Positions 17,057 through 24,495 of a stretch of DNA of 64,000 nt are shown in pieces. The DNA comes from Rhizobiales bacterium IMCC20636. Its GTDB lineage: Bacteria; Pseudomonadota; Alphaproteobacteria; Rhizobiales; GCA-2746425. The stretch's first letter is position 1. The number at the start of each line of letters is the position of its first letter. The stretch spans positions 1,333,001 through 1,397,000 of the forward strand of contig CP018226.1 in the NCBI GenBank assembly GCA_016865015.1. Reading direction: 5' to 3'. Under the pieces are notes generated by a model. That model searched no databases and was not told the DNA's origin. It saw only the letters and a list, made by a program, of their open reading frames with translations. Made by a program: the position numbers and the translations under genes.

Positions 17057-17980
17057 TCACGAGGCCACAAAACGATAGGCGGAGTTGTGACGTTCAGCCC
17101 GTCCAAAGCCGGGATAGGGCAAATGGTAGCCGATGACTTCCATTTGCCGCGTGGCCAAGAAATCCAGCAGGCGCTTGCGCGTGATGATGCTGTGTTCGGC
17201 GCTGACATCCTGTCCGAATGGCCATTCGGGGTGTTCGAAGGTGATGAACGGATGAGCCAGCGCATCGCCCAGCACGAGCAATTGTTCTGAGCCATCTCGA
17301 ATTTCGAAGGAGCAATGACCTGGGGTGTGACCGGATGTATCATGGGCATAGACACCGCTGATGATCTCGCTCTCCGGTTTGAACAGAGTGATCTGATCCG
17401 CCAGGACCTCCAGTCGGCGTTTGGAGCCGAGGGCCAAGCCCTGCTGGTCTTCGCGCACCTTGTTGACGGTTTCCGGATCGATCCAGAAATCCCATTCCGG
17501 TTCCGATATGTAATAGTTGGCATCTGGAAACAGAAGATCATCAAAATCGTCCAGCAATCCCCACAGATGATCGGGATGCGCGTGGGTGAAAACCACATCC
17601 GTAATGTCTTCTGGGGTGACGCCGATGGCATCCAGTGCTTCGGGCAGTTTGCCCGTGGTCGGCAAAAACTGGCTCCCGCCGCCGACATCAAACAAAATGG
17701 TGCGGTCCCCGCTCTGGAAAAGAGTCAGGTTGCATGGGGGGTCCATCTGGTCGGTAGGCAGATTGTGACCGGCCAGAAATGCGCTCAATGCGTCATTTTC
17801 AACATCTGGGTACATGAACCGGGAAGGGAAGCTCATATAGCCATCACTGAGGATGGTGACTTTGCCGGTGCCCAGCATTTTCTCACTGGCTGCAAAAGCC
17901 GGACGGCCGAGACCGAATGCGGCAGTTGCACTGACAAGACCGGTTCCAATCAGAAATTCGCGACGATCCAACAACATCAT
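17057..17980 (-). CDS. soxH: SoxH-like periplasmic metallo-beta-lactamase-fold hydrolase
   Basis: Zinc hydrolase superfamily member with a Tat signal (DRREFLIGTGLVSATAAFGLG). The metal motif is THAHPDH (His133, His135, Asp137, His138); further ligands lie in DTSGHTPGHCS and in a C-terminal GYHLPYPG. Paracoccus SoxH is a protein of this type encoded at the end of the sox cluster, dispensable for thiosulfate oxidation and of unknown substrate. An operator-like repeat sits just upstream, suggesting co-regulation with sox (inference). 'soxH' is by similarity of type and context, not proven function. Confidence 0.75.
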   Translation of the reverse strand: MMLLDRREFLIGTGLVSATAAFGLGRPAFAASEKMLGTGKVTILSDGYMSFPSRFMYPDVENDALSAFLAGHNLPTDQMDPPCNLTLFQSGDRTILFDVGGGSQFLPTTGKLPEALDAIGVTPEDITDVVFTHAHPDHLWGLLDDFDDLLFPDANYYISEPEWDFWIDPETVNKVREDQQGLALGSKRRLEVLADQITLFKPESEIISGVYAHDTSGHTPGHCSFEIRDGSEQLLVLGDALAHPFITFEHPEWPFGQDVSAEHSIITRKRLLDFLATRQMEVIGYHLPYPGFGRAERHNSAYRFVAS

Positions 17981-17993
17981 AGTCTCCCAACAT

Positions 17994-18009
17994 ATATATT
18001 TTTATGAAT
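17994..18009. promoter_or_regulatory. Candidate SoxR operator upstream of the soxH-like gene
   Basis: ATATA-N6-TGAAT, overlapping a perfect repeat ATATT-N6-AATAT (17996-18011), about 15 bases before the soxH-like start codon. It has the same 5-6-5 geometry as the repeat upstream of soxX. Confidence 0.45.
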
Positions 18010-18024
18010 ATAACATGTTGGTTG

Positions 18025-18744
18025 CTAGACCGCCAGTGCCTTGCATGTGGCTGCTGCAAAGGTCAGGCCCATCTGACAATCGGGCAGGAGAGCGGGGAGT
18101 GACAGAATGGGAATGTCGAACAGTTCTGCCAAATCAGACGCATAGGGTGGCATATTGGTGCATTCCAGAATCAAGGCACCAATGTTGGGGTGGTTGCGCA
18201 TCAGTTTGGTTGCCGCAGCGATAACATCCTGTCTGGCTGTGGCTTTGTCCATGGTTTCGCAATTGCCGAGAATGCGCGTGCAGAAATGACTGTCCGGTTC
18301 CGGCGCACCGATGGGGGTGCCCGCCGGACAGCCTGCGGCCTGCAGATGTGCCTGCGTCAGATTATCTGCGGAAATGGTCAGGATCGCTGGCCGCAAACCC
18401 CGCGGCCGCAATTGCTCGGATGCGATCGGAACAGCCAGCAGCGAAGAACTGACAAGCGGCACGGTGACAGCGGCTTGCAGTGCCTTTTGGTGCAGCACAA
18501 GAAAACCGCAACTGGTTGTGATGAGCTTCGCACCGGCCTGCTCCAACTCCTTTGCAGCATCTGCAAAGCTGTCGACCAGACCTGTTACCTGATCCTCGAC
18601 GACGCGTTGCGGTGTCGCGTTGCGGATGGTTTTCACAAGGGCTGGCGGGGTGAAGGTGTCTGGATGACCGATATCGCCTTTGAACCTGGGAAACCGGCTT
18701 TCCAGCATGAGAAGGCCGATTTGTACCCGTCTGGTGTCTGTCAT
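18025..18744 (-). CDS. Aspartate/glutamate racemase-family protein
   Basis: Protein of 239 aa with the two-cysteine arrangement of cofactor-independent Asp/Glu/hydantoin racemases and maleate isomerases: Cys in TTSCGFLVLHQ in the N-terminal half and Cys in LECTNMPPYA in the C-terminal half. The true substrate cannot be read from sequence. The ATG at 18744 (MTDTRRVQIGLLML) begins the fold; the frame is open to 18795, but that leader has no homology character. No convincing ribosome site is visible. It lies upstream of the soxH-like gene on the same strand and may share its transcript, without an obvious functional link. Confidence 0.75.
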   Translation of the reverse strand: MTDTRRVQIGLLMLESRFPRFKGDIGHPDTFTPPALVKTIRNATPQRVVEDQVTGLVDSFADAAKELEQAGAKLITTSCGFLVLHQKALQAAVTVPLVSSSLLAVPIASEQLRPRGLRPAILTISADNLTQAHLQAAGCPAGTPIGAPEPDSHFCTRILGNCETMDKATARQDVIAAATKLMRNHPNIGALILECTNMPPYASDLAELFDIPILSLPALLPDCQMGLTFAAATCKALAV

Positions 18745-18974
18745 GGCTGGCCGTCCGCTGGCTGAAACTGACCACCAGTTTGCCATGAATGGCAACAGGA
18801 AGCGAGGTGCTGTGGCTTGCGCGATGTCTGGCCCATTGGCGGATTGACAGGCGGTGTAAAAACTGGTCGCATCGCTTCAGATTGATTGCGGGATAGATCG
18901 GATCCGGTTGCTCTCGCCATCTGTTGCCTGAAGATCCATTCGGGAATCTTGAATCAAAACAGGGGAAAATAGCT

Positions 18975-19958
18975 ATGAGCTTGAAAACAACTTTAACGAT
19001 AAGTACGGCAGCAATTGCGCTTGTCGGTGTTTCGACTGCCGGAGCCTATGCAGAGAAGTGGGATATGCCACTGGCCTATGCCGCATCAAATTATCATTCA
19101 GAGAATGCTGCAGTGTTTGCCGCCTGCGTGACGGATGCCACGGGCGGTGATCTTGAGATCGTTACCCATCCAGGTGGCTCGCTCTACAAGGGCGGCGAAA
19201 TCAAGCGGGCCGTGCAAACAGGGCAGGCGCCCATCGGCGAGCGGTTGCTGTCAGCCCATGCCAATGAAGATCCGCTCTTCGGCGTGGATTCCATTCCGTT
19301 TCTGGCAACGTCATTTGACGATTCCGTTGCGCTTTGGAAAGCCGCTTCCGGCGCTGTGAAAGAGGCGCTTGCGAAACAGAATCTGGAATATGTCTATGCT
19401 GTGCCATGGCCGCCTCAGGGCCTGTATGCCAACAAGGAAGTGAACAGTGTGGCCGATCTGTCCGGTGTCAAATTCCGTGCATATAATGCCGCAACGGCGC
19501 GCATTGCTGAACTGGCAGGCATGGTGCCGGTGCAGATTGAAGCGGCCGAATTGTCGCAAGCGCTGGCGACCGGCGTGGCCGAAGCCTTCGTGTCTTCCGG
19601 CTCGACAGGCTATGACCGCAAGGTCTGGGAGCAACTGAGCCATTTTTATGATGTGCAGGCCTGGCTTCCCCGCAACACCGTGTTCGTCAACAAGGATGCA
19701 TGGGACGGCTTGAGCGATGCCAACAAGGCTGCGATCAGTGATTGTGGTGCCACGGCAGAAGCTGCGGGCCTGGCCAAAGCCAAGGAACTCACCCAGTTCT
19801 ATGTGGATGGGCTGGCTGAAAACGGCATGGTTATTGGCAATCCGAGTGATGCACTAAAGGCCGAATTGCAGGGCTTTGGTGAGATCATGACCCAGGAATG
19901 GCTTGATGCTGCCGGTGAATCCGGCAAGGCAGCGGTTGATGCATTCAAGGCCATGTAG
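18975..19958 (+). CDS. TRAP transporter substrate-binding protein (DctP family)
   Basis: Periplasmic solute receptor of a tripartite ATP-independent transporter. A signal peptide (residues 1-27, GAYA) precedes the bilobed DctP fold, with GGSLYKGGEIKRAVQTGQ, PWPPQGLYANKEV and the conserved ligand Arg in LSGVKFRAYNAATARI, which normally salt-bridges a carboxylate. The ligand is therefore probably an organic or amino acid. AGGGGA lies before the ATG at 18975. The only nearby DctQM genes are 2.4 kb away on the other strand, so pairing with them is plausible but unproven. Confidence 0.9.
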   Translation: MSLKTTLTISTAAIALVGVSTAGAYAEKWDMPLAYAASNYHSENAAVFAACVTDATGGDLEIVTHPGGSLYKGGEIKRAVQTGQAPIGERLLSAHANEDPLFGVDSIPFLATSFDDSVALWKAASGAVKEALAKQNLEYVYAVPWPPQGLYANKEVNSVADLSGVKFRAYNAATARIAELAGMVPVQIEAAELSQALATGVAEAFVSSGSTGYDRKVWEQLSHFYDVQAWLPRNTVFVNKDAWDGLSDANKAAISDCGATAEAAGLAKAKELTQFYVDGLAENGMVIGNPSDALKAELQGFGEIMTQEWLDAAGESGKAAVDAFKAM

Positions 19959-19980
19959 CAACACAGGCTGACACTGTTGC

Positions 19981-20012
19981 GGGCTCCCGGCGCTGCCGGG
20001 GGCTCTGTTTTT
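19981..20012 (+). terminator. Rho-independent terminator after dctP
   Basis: GC-rich stem of nine pairs with one G-U (19983-19991 with 19995-20003, 3-base loop), followed by TTTTT at 20008-20012. It begins 22 bases after the dctP stop and argues that the next gene has its own promoter and starts downstream of it. Confidence 0.85.
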
Positions 20013-20021
20013 CGAAATGAG

Positions 20022-20561
20022 ATGAACCTGATCATGGTTGAGCCGAAAAATCCCATACGTGAAACGGATGATGATGCACGCGCGCTGGGCCGACAATTGT
20101 TGCAACAGGCGCGCTTTGCCGCACTGGCAACGCTGGAACCGGACACCGGTTGTCCGCTGGCCAGTCGGATCGCGTTTGGTCTTGATGGCGCCGGACGGCC
20201 CGTTTCGCTGATGTCGACGCTGGCCTATCACACCAAAGCGCTTATCAAGGATGCGCGTTGTTCCGTGCTGGTGGGCGAGCCGGGCAAGGGCGATCCACTG
20301 GCGCATCCGCGCATGACTTTGCAGGCGCGAGCCTCATGCCTGGATAAGGCGTCCGAGGATTATGTGCAGATACGGGCGCATTATCTGACGCAGCATCCCA
20401 AGGCCGGGCTGTATGTCGATTTTGGGGATTTTTTTCTGTTTCGGTTCACTGTGGATACGGCCTATCTCAATGGCGGATTTGGTAAGGCTTTTGTGTTGGG
20501 CGCTGATGATTTGGGGTGTGGCGCTGATGGGTTCTCGGAACAAGTCCGAGAACGACGATAG
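20022..20561 (+). CDS. HugZ/pyridoxamine-5'-phosphate-oxidase-fold protein
   Basis: FMN-binding split-barrel-fold protein of about 179 aa. ARFAALATLEPDTGCPLASRIAF and SLMSTLAYHTKALIKDARCSVLVGEPGKGDPLAHPRM match the N-terminal domain of HugZ-type heme-utilisation proteins; the C-terminal DUF2470 of full HugZ is missing. Start choice is between ATG 20022 and ATG 20034; upstream codons fall in a terminator. The last residues (FSEQVRERR) are encoded by a REP-like palindrome, so the natural C-terminus has apparently been extended by repeat insertion. Heme or flavin binding is inferred from the family. Confidence 0.75.
   Translation: MNLIMVEPKNPIRETDDDARALGRQLLQQARFAALATLEPDTGCPLASRIAFGLDGAGRPVSLMSTLAYHTKALIKDARCSVLVGEPGKGDPLAHPRMTLQARASCLDKASEDYVQIRAHYLTQHPKAGLYVDFGDFFLFRFTVDTAYLNGGFGKAFVLGADDLGCGADGFSEQVRERR
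20531..20558. repeat. REP-like palindrome, inverted copy, inside the HugZ-like 3' end
   Basis: Palindromic core TTCTCGGAACAAGTCCGAGAA (20532-20552). It is the reverse complement of the elements at 20694 and 20941 and encodes the last nine residues of the HugZ-like protein. Confidence 0.8.
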
Positions 20562-20693
20562 TGGGGTGGTTATGCCGGTGGAATGTTGATGTTGGTGGGG
20601 TTGGTGATGCCGCCGTGGGCGGTGAGGTGGCATGTGATGGTGGTGGCGTTTGGAGGCGTGTGCGGGTAGAGATTAGGCGCAACACCTCAGCTC

Positions 20694-20727
20694 ACCCCGT
20701 CGTTCTCGGACTTGTTCCGAGGATCCA
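20694..20727. repeat. REP-like palindrome, direct copy 1
   Basis: ACCCCGTCGTTCTCGGACTT continuing to 20727, with the stem CTCGGA/TCCGAG; it differs by a single base from the copy at 20941. Confidence 0.8.
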
Positions 20728-20766
20728 CAGCACTGACATCAACCAACCAAACCGCTGGACCAAATT

Positions 20767-20916
20767 ATGCAAATTCTGACTGCTGACATGCTGGACAATG
20801 CCATTGACTGGGCGGCGCTGATGGGCGCGTTGCGCCATGGGCATGCACTGCCGATGCCGCCGCGGGTGGTGAAATGGCGTGTGAAGTTGGTGGTGTTTGG
20901 AGACGTGTGCGGGTAG
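20767..20916 (+). pseudogene. Truncated 5' copy of the ornithine-cyclodeaminase-like gene
   Basis: A 49-codon frame whose first 29 residues (MQILTADMLDNAIDW...) are nearly identical to the start of the intact gene at 21015, with Trp-Ala-Ala-Leu-Met instead of Trp-Thr-Ala-Leu-Ile. It then runs into the next repeat unit and stops. It keeps the same leader sequence as the real gene and could still be transcribed, but the product lacks the whole catalytic fold. It arose from the tandem duplication. Confidence 0.75.
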
Positions 20917-20940
20917 AGATTACGCGCTACACCTCATCCC

Positions 20941-20974
20941 ACCCCGTCATTCTCGGACTTGTTCCGAGGATCCA
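20941..20974. repeat. REP-like palindrome, direct copy 2
   Basis: Second direct copy in the leader of the intact cyclodeaminase-like gene, 41 bases before its ATG; it differs from copy 1 by one base. Such TTCTCGGACTTGTTCCGAG elements are a common type of dispersed repeat in alphaproteobacterial genomes. Confidence 0.8.
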
Positions 20975-21014
20975 TTTGCACTGACATCAACCAACCAAAA
21001 CCCCGGACCCATTT

Positions 21015-21950
21015 ATGCAAATTCTGACCGCTGACATGCTGGACAATGCCATTGACTGGACAGCGCTGATTGGTGCGCTGCGCCATGGGCACACCTTACC
21101 CAAAGCGCAGGTGGATGATGTGCTTTTGCAGCAGGCGGGGCGGAAATATCTGGTGCGATCGGCGTGGATCGAGGGGCTGGGGGCTTGTACCAAGGCGGTG
21201 ACGATTTATTCTGACAATCCATCAAAAAATCCGACGCTGCCCTCGGTGCAGGGGCAGGTTATCATGTTTGATGACGCCACCGGAGCACCGGTGGGGTTGA
21301 TTGACGGGCCAGCGGAAACACGCCTCAAAACCGCTGCCGACAGTGCCCTGGGCAGTGCGCTGCTGTCGCGTGAGACGTCAAAAATTCTGTTGATGGTTGG
21401 GGCTGGCAATATGGCGGGTCCGTTGATTGCGGCGCATCTGGCGGCACGGCCTTCGCTGGAAAAGGTTCTGATCTGGAACCGGACACAGCAGAGGGCCAAG
21501 ACACTGGCAGCCGAACTGGAGCGCGAAACCGGCATTGCCATGGAAGCGGTTGCCGATCTGGATGCAGCTGTTCCGCAAGCGGATATCATCTGCTGCGCAA
21601 CCATGAGCCAGCAACCTTTGATCAAGGGAGACTTGTTGTCCGAAGGTACGCATCTGGATCTTGTGGGGGCCTACGCACCTGATATGCGCGAAGCGGATGA
21701 TGTGGCGCTAAAACGGGCGCGTCTGTTTGCCGACAGTTTTAAAACGACGCTGGACCATATTGGCGAATATAAAATTCCACTGCAAAAAGGCATTATTCGG
21801 CGCGACGATGTGCTGGCAGATTTCTATGGGCTTGTTGCTGGCGCACAGGGACGGGTATCGGAGCGGGATATCACACTGTTCAAGAATGGCGGTGGCGCGC
21901 ATCTGGATCTGATGATCTCGCATCATCTGGCTGAGTTTCACAGAAGTTGA
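21015..21950 (+). CDS. Ornithine cyclodeaminase/mu-crystallin-family protein
   Basis: NAD(P)-binding enzyme of 311 aa. The N-terminal dimerisation/substrate region has KYLVRSAWIEGLGACTKAV, with the conserved Lys, and LIDGPAETRLKTAADSALG. The Rossmann motif is LLMVGAGNMAGPLIAAHL, followed by WNRTQQRAKTLA. Members include ornithine cyclodeaminase, alanine dehydrogenase, ketimine reductase and tauropine-type enzymes, so the exact reaction is open. The 5' end and leader are duplicated upstream. It sits between TRAP dctP and dctQM, so the substrate may be an imported amino acid (inference). Confidence 0.85.
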   Translation: MQILTADMLDNAIDWTALIGALRHGHTLPKAQVDDVLLQQAGRKYLVRSAWIEGLGACTKAVTIYSDNPSKNPTLPSVQGQVIMFDDATGAPVGLIDGPAETRLKTAADSALGSALLSRETSKILLMVGAGNMAGPLIAAHLAARPSLEKVLIWNRTQQRAKTLAAELERETGIAMEAVADLDAAVPQADIICCATMSQQPLIKGDLLSEGTHLDLVGAYAPDMREADDVALKRARLFADSFKTTLDHIGEYKIPLQKGIIRRDDVLADFYGLVAGAQGRVSERDITLFKNGGGAHLDLMISHHLAEFHRS

Positions 21951-22063
21951 CAGAATGTGTGGGCCGGACCACATGGCAATCATATGTTTTTCTGGCATAG
22001 TGGTGATTACAAGCGGGTTGAACCGCGCCGATTGAGCTTCAGCAGATAAGGGATAAAACGGGC

Positions 22064-22381
22064 ATGGCAGGATTTTTCAAGAAATTGTTTGGTGGCGGCG
22101 ATGGCGGCGAATCTGGCGGCAGCGGCAGCAAGCATGAGGCTGTGCCGTTTCAGGATTGCCTGATTATCCCGGCACCGCAAAGCGCCGGTGGCACCTGGCG
22201 GATTGCGGGTACGATTACCAAAGAAGTGGATGGCGAAATTCTGGAACGCCCCTTTGTGCGCGCCGATACGTTCAACAGTCAGGATGATGCGGTCGAGTTT
22301 ACCGTGAACAAGGGCAAGCTGATCATAGAACAAAACGGCAAGGGCCTGTTTTCCGACGGAGAAAAATCCCGTCCGACGTGA
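22064..22381 (+). CDS. HlyU-family protein
   Basis: Small protein of 105 aa with a Gly/Ser-rich N-terminus (FFKKLFGGGDGGESGG) and the HlyU domain GTWRIAGTITKEVDGEILERP, then FVRADTFNSQDDAVEFTVNKGKL. Alphaproteobacterial members are annotated as HlyU-type regulators, but this domain was named from Vibrio and DNA binding of the alphaproteobacterial form is not established. A single gene, convergent with dctM across 12 bases. Confidence 0.8.
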   Translation: MAGFFKKLFGGGDGGESGGSGSKHEAVPFQDCLIIPAPQSAGGTWRIAGTITKEVDGEILERPFVRADTFNSQDDAVEFTVNKGKLIIEQNGKGLFSDGEKSRPT

Positions 22382-22393
22382 CAGCCGTCGTTT

Positions 22394-23695
22394 CTATCGC
22401 TGACGCATGTTTTCCGGCAGCCATGTGGCAATGTCGGGAAACAGGATCAGGATGAAGACCATCACGATCATGATGGCGAACATCGGCAGCGCGGCTTTGG
22501 CGATGTAGTTCATCTCGTGATGGGTCATGCCCTGCAGCACGAACAGGTTGAAGCCGATGGGCGGGGTGATCTGCGCCATTTCCACAACTACGACAATGAA
22601 AATGCCGAACCAGATGACATCGATACCGGCCTGACGGATCATCGGCTCCACCACGGCGATGGTCAGCACCACGCTGGAAATGCCATCGAGAAAACAGCCA
22701 ATGACGATATAGAACAGCAGCAGGGCCATCAGCAGTTCAAAGCGTGACAGCTCCAGCGACGCGATGAAGGTGGCCAAAGCGCGGGGCAGGCCGGTAAAAC
22801 CCATGGAGAGCGACAGGAAGGCCGCGCCTGCCAGAATGAGCGCAATCATGGCCGATGTGCGGGTGGCACCCAGAAGGCTCTGGCTAAAACTGGTCCAGTT
22901 GAGCGAGCCCTGCATTGTTGCCAGCGCCATGGAGCCGAGCACGCCGAAGGCAGCGGCTTCGGTGGCGGTGGCATAGCCCAGATACATCGAGCCGATAACG
23001 AGCAGAATGAGCAGGATCACCGGGATCAGAAACCGTGAATTCTTGACCCGCTCCACAAAACTCATCTGTGGTTCTGGCGTTGGATCATAATCGCTGGAAA
23101 AGACGCCATAGAGGCTGGCATAGGCCATGAACATCAGCGCCAGAATGAGGCCGGGCACGATGCCGGCAATGAAGAGTTTGGTGATGGATTCATTGATCGT
23201 GACGCCATAGACAATGAGGGTCAGCGATGGCGGGATCATCAGGCCCAGTGTGGCGGCCCCGGCCAGGGTGCCGATGATCATCTTTTCCGGGTAGTTGCGG
23301 GCGCGCAGTTCGGGGATCGACATGCGCCCGACGGTGGTCAGGGTTGCGGCGGATGAGCCGGAGACGGCGGCAAACACCGTGCAACCGACAATATTGGTGT
23401 GCAGCAGGCCGCCGGGCAGTTTGGCCATCCAGGGTGACAGGCCCTTGAACATGTCTTCCGACAGGCGCGTTCGAAACAGGATTTCGCCCATCCAGATGAA
23501 CATTGGCAGGGCGGTCAGTGTCCAGGAAGAGGAGGCCGACCAGATGGTGGTCATCATCGCATCGCCTGCCGGGCGAGTGGTGAACAGCTCCATGCCGACA
23601 AAGGCCACGCCGAGAAGGGCGAGCCCGACCCAGACGCCGGAGCCAAGCAGCAGAAACAGCACGAACAGAAAAACGCCGGTGGCCGCAAATTCCAT
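22394..23695 (-). CDS. TRAP transporter large permease DctM
   Basis: Transport-catalysing subunit of 433 aa with about 12 membrane segments. Family signatures include WMGEILFRTRLSEDMFKGL, AAVSGSSAATLTTVGRMSIPEL, TLAGAATLGLMIPPSLTLIVYG and ITPPIGFNLFVLQGM. It couples sodium import to uptake of an organic acid delivered by a DctP receptor. Its ATG directly follows the dctQ stop codon, so the two are translationally linked. No receptor gene is on this strand nearby. Confidence 0.94.
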   Translation of the reverse strand: MEFAATGVFLFVLFLLLGSGVWVGLALLGVAFVGMELFTTRPAGDAMMTTIWSASSSWTLTALPMFIWMGEILFRTRLSEDMFKGLSPWMAKLPGGLLHTNIVGCTVFAAVSGSSAATLTTVGRMSIPELRARNYPEKMIIGTLAGAATLGLMIPPSLTLIVYGVTINESITKLFIAGIVPGLILALMFMAYASLYGVFSSDYDPTPEPQMSFVERVKNSRFLIPVILLILLVIGSMYLGYATATEAAAFGVLGSMALATMQGSLNWTSFSQSLLGATRTSAMIALILAGAAFLSLSMGFTGLPRALATFIASLELSRFELLMALLLFYIVIGCFLDGISSVVLTIAVVEPMIRQAGIDVIWFGIFIVVVVEMAQITPPIGFNLFVLQGMTHHEMNYIAKAALPMFAIMIVMVFILILFPDIATWLPENMRQR

Positions 23696-24223
23696 CTATT
23701 CGCTCCCCGTCAGCGCATCAGGCCGGATATTGTCGCGGCGGGTCATCAGCAGCGACACCAGATTGTCGATGAAGCAGATGGCCAGCAGCACTGCGCCGAA
23801 GGCGACAACGCTTTGCGGTATCCACAGCGGCGTTGCATCCTGCCCCTGGCTGATATCGTTGAATTTGAGCGACAGGCTGACGCCGCGAATGGCGTACCAG
23901 GCCAGATAGCAGGTGGCGGCGGTGGCTATCGCCATGCACCAGACTTCGCCCCAATGGCGGTAGCGCCCCAGCGCGCTGAGAAACAGGCTGACGCGGATAT
24001 GCGCGCCCTTGTTGAGCGCATAGGCAAAGGCCAGAAACGAGGAGGAAGCCATGAAATAACCGGCATATTGCGCCGAGCCGGGGAAGGGGGTGCCGAACCA
24101 GCGCGCAATCATCTGCGCCACAATAATGACCAGAATCATGAACAGGCACAGGGCAGCCAGAATGCCAGCCCCGGTGTAAAGCCCGTCCAGCAGACGCCTT
24201 ATTGGGTGTTTCATCTCAGCCAT
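23696..24223 (-). CDS. TRAP transporter small permease DctQ
   Basis: Four-helix membrane subunit (175 aa) that stabilises DctM. Hydrophobic segments lie near residues 18-40, 50-70, 90-112 and 135-155. FPGSAQYAGYFMASSSFLAFAYALNKGAHIRV corresponds to the conserved DctQ core with the GAHIRV motif. First gene of the dctQM pair. A palindrome with TTGACG arms lies about 33 bases upstream of the start. Confidence 0.92.
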   Translation of the reverse strand: MAEMKHPIRRLLDGLYTGAGILAALCLFMILVIIVAQMIARWFGTPFPGSAQYAGYFMASSSFLAFAYALNKGAHIRVSLFLSALGRYRHWGEVWCMAIATAATCYLAWYAIRGVSLSLKFNDISQGQDATPLWIPQSVVAFGAVLLAICFIDNLVSLLMTRRDNIRPDALTGSE

Positions 24224-24255
24224 AGGCCCCCGCTCAAGCTTCGCATGTCATCATA

Positions 24256-24276
24256 TTGACGTTGTTTGTGCGTCAA
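24256..24276. promoter_or_regulatory. Palindrome upstream of dctQM
   Basis: TTGACG-N9-CGTCAA, six-base perfect arms, 33 bases upstream of the dctQ start. The shape suits a dimeric regulator, but no regulator gene is adjacent and the left arm may also serve as a -35 box. Confidence 0.35.
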
Positions 24277-24495
24277 CTGCAAGGGTTGCCCGGCCTTCGC
24301 CCACATGAATATTGGTGATTAGGGTCGCTCTGCCAAAGAAGCCTCTTCACACGCTCTGGAGTTGTGGACTATGCTTTTGTCATAAAGCCTTGCAGATGCT
24401 GTGGCACAAAGGCTGCCGGAACTGGTCGCAAAACTATGAAGATCGCTGCGCATAAAGCCGCGATTGTCGTTCTGTTCACTTGAAGGAGCATTTTC

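Larger units (their letters stand above)
20606..21100 (+). repeat. Direct tandem duplication, two units of about 247 bp
   Basis: Unit 1 spans 20606-20852 and unit 2 spans 20853 to about 21100. Each contains, in order, a block ending GTGCGGGTAG, a REP-like palindrome, a leader with GACATCAACCAACCAAA, and the first 86 bases of the cyclodeaminase-like gene. The copies differ by scattered substitutions, so the duplication is not recent. Only the second unit runs into an intact gene. Confidence 0.85.

Noticed and set aside
20531-21100. Repeated units as a possible CRISPR array
   Set aside because: The period is about 247 bp, the units are diverged, they contain gene-derived sequence, and no cas gene is present.
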